A DNA stretch of 64,000 nucleotides from Rhizobium rhizoryzae. Lineage in GTDB: Bacteria; Pseudomonadota; Alphaproteobacteria; Rhizobiales; Rhizobiaceae. This document shows positions 61,696 through 64,000 of the stretch, piece after piece (within the stretch, counting starts at the first letter, position 1; every line of letters starts with the position of its first letter). The stretch lies in the NCBI RefSeq assembly GCF_011046895.1, contig NZ_CP049250.1:310001-374000 (forward strand). Reading direction: 5' to 3'. The position numbers and the translations under genes were made by a program. Below the pieces are notes generated by a model. It made no database searches. It had not been told where the DNA came from and worked only from the letters and a program-made list of their open reading frames with translations.

Positions 61696-62570
61696 AAAAA
61701 TTCGACAGAAATCCCTACCCGGACCCTACCGCGCCACCACATGCGCTCTATCTCGTCGGCCGCGATGGTGTCGAAGAGCCTGTGACGATTGCCAATCTCG
61801 ATCGGAAAACCGTCCACGCCGGTATCGATGCCGTCCTTCACGCGATCGGCCAGTATGACGGCATTCTCTACGCTGAACGCTTCGATAGCCCGAGCAGTGA
61901 GATCATGGAGTATGAGAGCACAGGTAATCGATCCGATAACTACAACGTCTACGCTGTATACGTCTATTCCGGCCCGGAAACGTTCGGGATGGAGGATATC
62001 GGCAGGCTTGTAGACGATCCGCTCGCGCAGCGCCTGTTCGAAATCAGGGTCGACGACGCCGAAGAGGAATATCTGCAAGCTCTTGAACAAGTACGTGAGA
62101 TCGCGGGAGATTCATTCGACCCATCTATCCAAGCCGTCGAAGCGGCGATCAAGATCGCATATGATGCTTCGACCGTCTGCAAAAGGTTTGGAAGCTATGA
62201 CCCGCGCGAATTCGACCCTGATGTGATCGATGCGCTTCGCTGCACACCCTACCGCCTGAATGCCGATGGCAACGTCGAGGTACGGCTCGACATCGGCAGC
62301 ATCGATGATCATCTGGAGCAGCAGAGCGAGGGTGAGTTCAGAATCCGCTTTGACTACTCCCTCGACGATGAGCGGACGTGGGTATCGGCGAAGGAACGGG
62401 TCTATGTGACGGACGACGGGGAGTTGTTTTTGGACTACAGCGGTGAACGTCTCTTGGATACCCGGATTTTGACGCCCGATCAGATCGATATCATCGATGT
62501 CGCCTTGGAGGACGCTCTCGCAGGGATGGAATTCACACAACACGGCCTTCCTGACACCGCCGAAGCATGA
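61692..62570 (+). CDS. Hypothetical acidic protein
   Basis: 292 residues, strongly acidic, with no signal or membrane segments and no recognised family. Two beta-rich parts (ALYLVGRDGVEEPVTIANLD near 18-37, and EFRIRFDYSLDDERTWVSA near 215-235) flank a helical middle. It is the longest gene in the overlapping set and shares a four-base overlap with the preceding gene and, through an ATGA, with the following one. Confidence 0.6.
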   Translation: MKKFDRNPYPDPTAPPHALYLVGRDGVEEPVTIANLDRKTVHAGIDAVLHAIGQYDGILYAERFDSPSSEIMEYESTGNRSDNYNVYAVYVYSGPETFGMEDIGRLVDDPLAQRLFEIRVDDAEEEYLQALEQVREIAGDSFDPSIQAVEAAIKIAYDASTVCKRFGSYDPREFDPDVIDALRCTPYRLNADGNVEVRLDIGSIDDHLEQQSEGEFRIRFDYSLDDERTWVSAKERVYVTDDGELFLDYSGERLLDTRILTPDQIDIIDVALEDALAGMEFTQHGLPDTAEA

Positions 62571-62578
62571 GGTTAATG

Positions 62579-62755
62579 ATGAGCAAAATCACGATAGACC
62601 ACGACACTTGCCGTACACTCGCCCAGTTTTGCAAAAGGTCAAACCTCGACCGCGTCCGGGAGTTTTCCGAAGACGAGGAAGAGGCTTGGCGCATGCTTGA
62701 AGCGCTTCGGGCTCTGCGAAGTGAACTCGGCCGGATCGGGTACAATCCGCGGTAG
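62579..62755 (+). CDS. Small hypothetical protein
   Basis: 58 residues from the ATG at 62579, six bases after GAGG; an ATG at 62567 overlapping the preceding stop is the alternative. Helical and acidic (RVREFSEDEEEAWRMLEALR). No family. Last member of the overlapping set before the methyltransferase. Confidence 0.5.
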   Translation: MSKITIDHDTCRTLAQFCKRSNLDRVREFSEDEEEAWRMLEALRALRSELGRIGYNPR

Positions 62756-62843
62756 ACAAAATCTTTACCCTCTCGACTCTGCCGATCGTTAAGGACTCGG
62801 CTGCCATGTGTCTCATGTAGAACTTGGTGAGTTGAGAGGTCTC

Positions 62844-64000
62844 ATGCGCGTAGTTGAACTTTTCTGTGGGGCGGGAGGAATGTCGCTCGGGCTTAAGAAA
62901 GCTGGGCTCAGAGTAGTCGGTGCCTTCGACGTGATGCCCGATGCGGTAGCAACCTACCGCGCAAATGTCGGCGACCATGTCCACGAGGTCGACCTTACGG
63001 ACGTTCTCTCCATCATTCCTCGTATCAGGGAACTTGGCCCTGATTTGATCACAGGCGGACCACCCTGCCAGGATTACTCCATCGCCGGACGACGAGAGGA
63101 AGGGTTGAACGCCCGTCTTACTCTTGCGTTTGCGCTGACGATTGTAAGTGTCAGGCCCCAGTGGTTCCTGATGGAGAACGTCGTTCAGGCAGCGGGCTCG
63201 CAGAACTGGGCTGAGGCCAAGGCAATTCTGAAGGCAGCTGGCTATGGCATCTCGGAATCAAGGCTTAATTTTGCCCACTATGGCGTGGCCCAGGCAAGAC
63301 GACGACTCATCGTGGTTGGCCGGCTTGGAGAACGGGACAACTTCATCAACAGCGCCCTTGTGAAAGCAGCAACCGCGACGCCTATGCCGTTGCGTAGCGC
63401 GCTATCGCCCCAAACCGGCCTGCCTTGGTCTCATGAACTCGCAAAGCTCATCTCAGGAAAACATGTCTACACTCGTCCACTGCGGGCCGGTCGCGCCGTT
63501 CGGACTATCGATGAGCCTTATTCAACGCTTACCCGCACCTCTGGCGAGAAACCTTCGGCTCTTTTCAGGGAACGCTATCAGCCGCACGAGCGAGATTCCG
63601 CCCCGTTGGACCAAGCCTCTGTCATGAACCTCCGTTTCCTGACGCGAGTTCAGGGATTTCCCGCGAACTGGAAGTGGGTATCGAACAACCAGCGTCGCAT
63701 TATGGTCATGCTTGCCAACGCGGTGCCACCGCCTGCGGCAACCATCATCGGTAACGTCATTTATAGTCGGCACCTTGGATTCACGTCACCTGAAGTCGAG
63801 GGAACATTCCGCCAGTGGCTCGTTCGGGGAGGACGGCGGAGCCGAGCAACATCCTATAACATCATCTCGAATCTTCGACGGGCACGGAATTTTCTTGGCG
63901 GAAGAACCTTCGCCGATCCGGCGCTGGAACTTGCAACGCTGGAAGCGACGCCTGACTTTGCTAATTTGGCAACGGGTACCAGGTCGGACCTGCGACAGGC
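62844..64000 (+). CDS. DNA (cytosine-5) methyltransferase with C-terminal extension (3' end outside window)
   Basis: Open from the ATG at 62844 (GAGAGGT before it) to the window edge: at least 385 residues. Motif I VELFCGAGGMSLGLKKAG at residues 4-21, motif IV GGPPCQDYS with catalytic Cys near 75, motif VI MENVVQ near 111, motif VIII ARRRLIVVGR, and motif X ANAVPPPAATIIG near 300 complete a methyltransferase of ~310 residues. The chain then continues with FRQWLVRGGRRSRATSYNII and further helices not belonging to the methyltransferase fold; this looks like the start of an added DNA-binding or nuclease part. Distinct in sequence from the methyltransferase at 51344. Confidence 0.9.
   Translation, partial: MRVVELFCGAGGMSLGLKKAGLRVVGAFDVMPDAVATYRANVGDHVHEVDLTDVLSIIPRIRELGPDLITGGPPCQDYSIAGRREEGLNARLTLAFALTIVSVRPQWFLMENVVQAAGSQNWAEAKAILKAAGYGISESRLNFAHYGVAQARRRLIVVGRLGERDNFINSALVKAATATPMPLRSALSPQTGLPWSHELAKLISGKHVYTRPLRAGRAVRTIDEPYSTLTRTSGEKPSALFRERYQPHERDSAPLDQASVMNLRFLTRVQGFPANWKWVSNNQRRIMVMLANAVPPPAATIIGNVIYSRHLGFTSPEVEGTFRQWLVRGGRRSRATSYNIISNLRRARNFLGGRTFADPALELATLEATPDFANLATGTRSDLRQ

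Overview
The window looks like chromosomal DNA of a member of the Rhizobiaceae (Agrobacterium/Rhizobium group). The pointers are a recognisable rirA iron regulator with its three conserved cysteines and an IRO-type operator beside fbpA, an EcfG-like sigma factor, a flagellin of rhizobial type, housekeeping genes (rpsU, prmB, an RsuA/RluB-type pseudouridine synthase), a tRNA-Lys gene with encoded CCA, and a generally GC-rich, alphaproteobacterial codon style. The assignment rests on reading protein sequences by eye; no database was searched.

Layout. (1) 1-8.7 kb is accessory and scarred: a LysR gene cut by the window edge, a divergent AraC/SDR pair, a truncated alpha/beta-hydrolase, a 101-base fragment of the first LysR gene, a diguanylate cyclase, a histidine phosphatase, a one-TM protein and a methyltransferase. 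Two copies of a ~195-base direct repeat (2434-2628 and 8528-8723) bracket much of it. (2) 8.9-19.9 kb is a catabolic uptake module: an ABC peptide-type importer (two permeases, a double ATPase, a binding protein) in one operon with a beta-lactamase-like hydrolase and an AbgB-like M20 amidohydrolase, two paralogous tandem LysR genes, and a divergent MmgE/PrpD gene. A 16-base motif is shared, in opposite orientation, by the operon promoter region and the MmgE/PrpD promoter region. (3) 20-23 kb holds a GreA-like factor, an rRNA pseudouridine synthase, prmB and an SDR-fold protein lacking the YxxxK motif. (4) 23.3-32 kb looks like amino-compound catabolism: a PuuR-like regulator, an omega-amino-acid:pyruvate aminotransferase, an open frame joining a DUF429-like domain to ureidoglycine aminohydrolase, an MHS-type transporter and an aldehyde dehydrogenase. 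MmsA at 43.3-44.8 kb could take malonate semialdehyde from the aminotransferase on to acetyl-CoA. (5) 32-45.8 kb is core-like: rpsU, an ECF sigma factor, a secreted pectate lyase, Mn catalase, two amino-acid/polyamine oxidoreductases, fbpA-rirA, an AbrB-type membrane protein, a TetR regulator, and mmsA with a divergent LysR gene.

(6) From about 45.8 kb to the right edge the window is a mobile or defence island. It starts with a 49-base tRNA-His 3' fragment that looks like an attachment site, then a tyrosine integrase and an intact tRNA-Lys. Next comes a tight three-gene operon of a cytosine-5 methyltransferase, a McrB-like AAA+ motor and a DUF2357/PD-(D/E)XK nuclease, with a divergent vsr gene; this is the architecture of the BsuMI/LlaJI kind of restriction-modification. 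After an IS481-family element that has cut off an IS5-family transposase come genes without clear function: a 457-residue protein with a possible helix-turn-helix, a lone flagellin facing a LuxR-type regulator, a run of small genes whose later members overlap by four bases, and a second C5 methyltransferase with a C-terminal extension running off the window.
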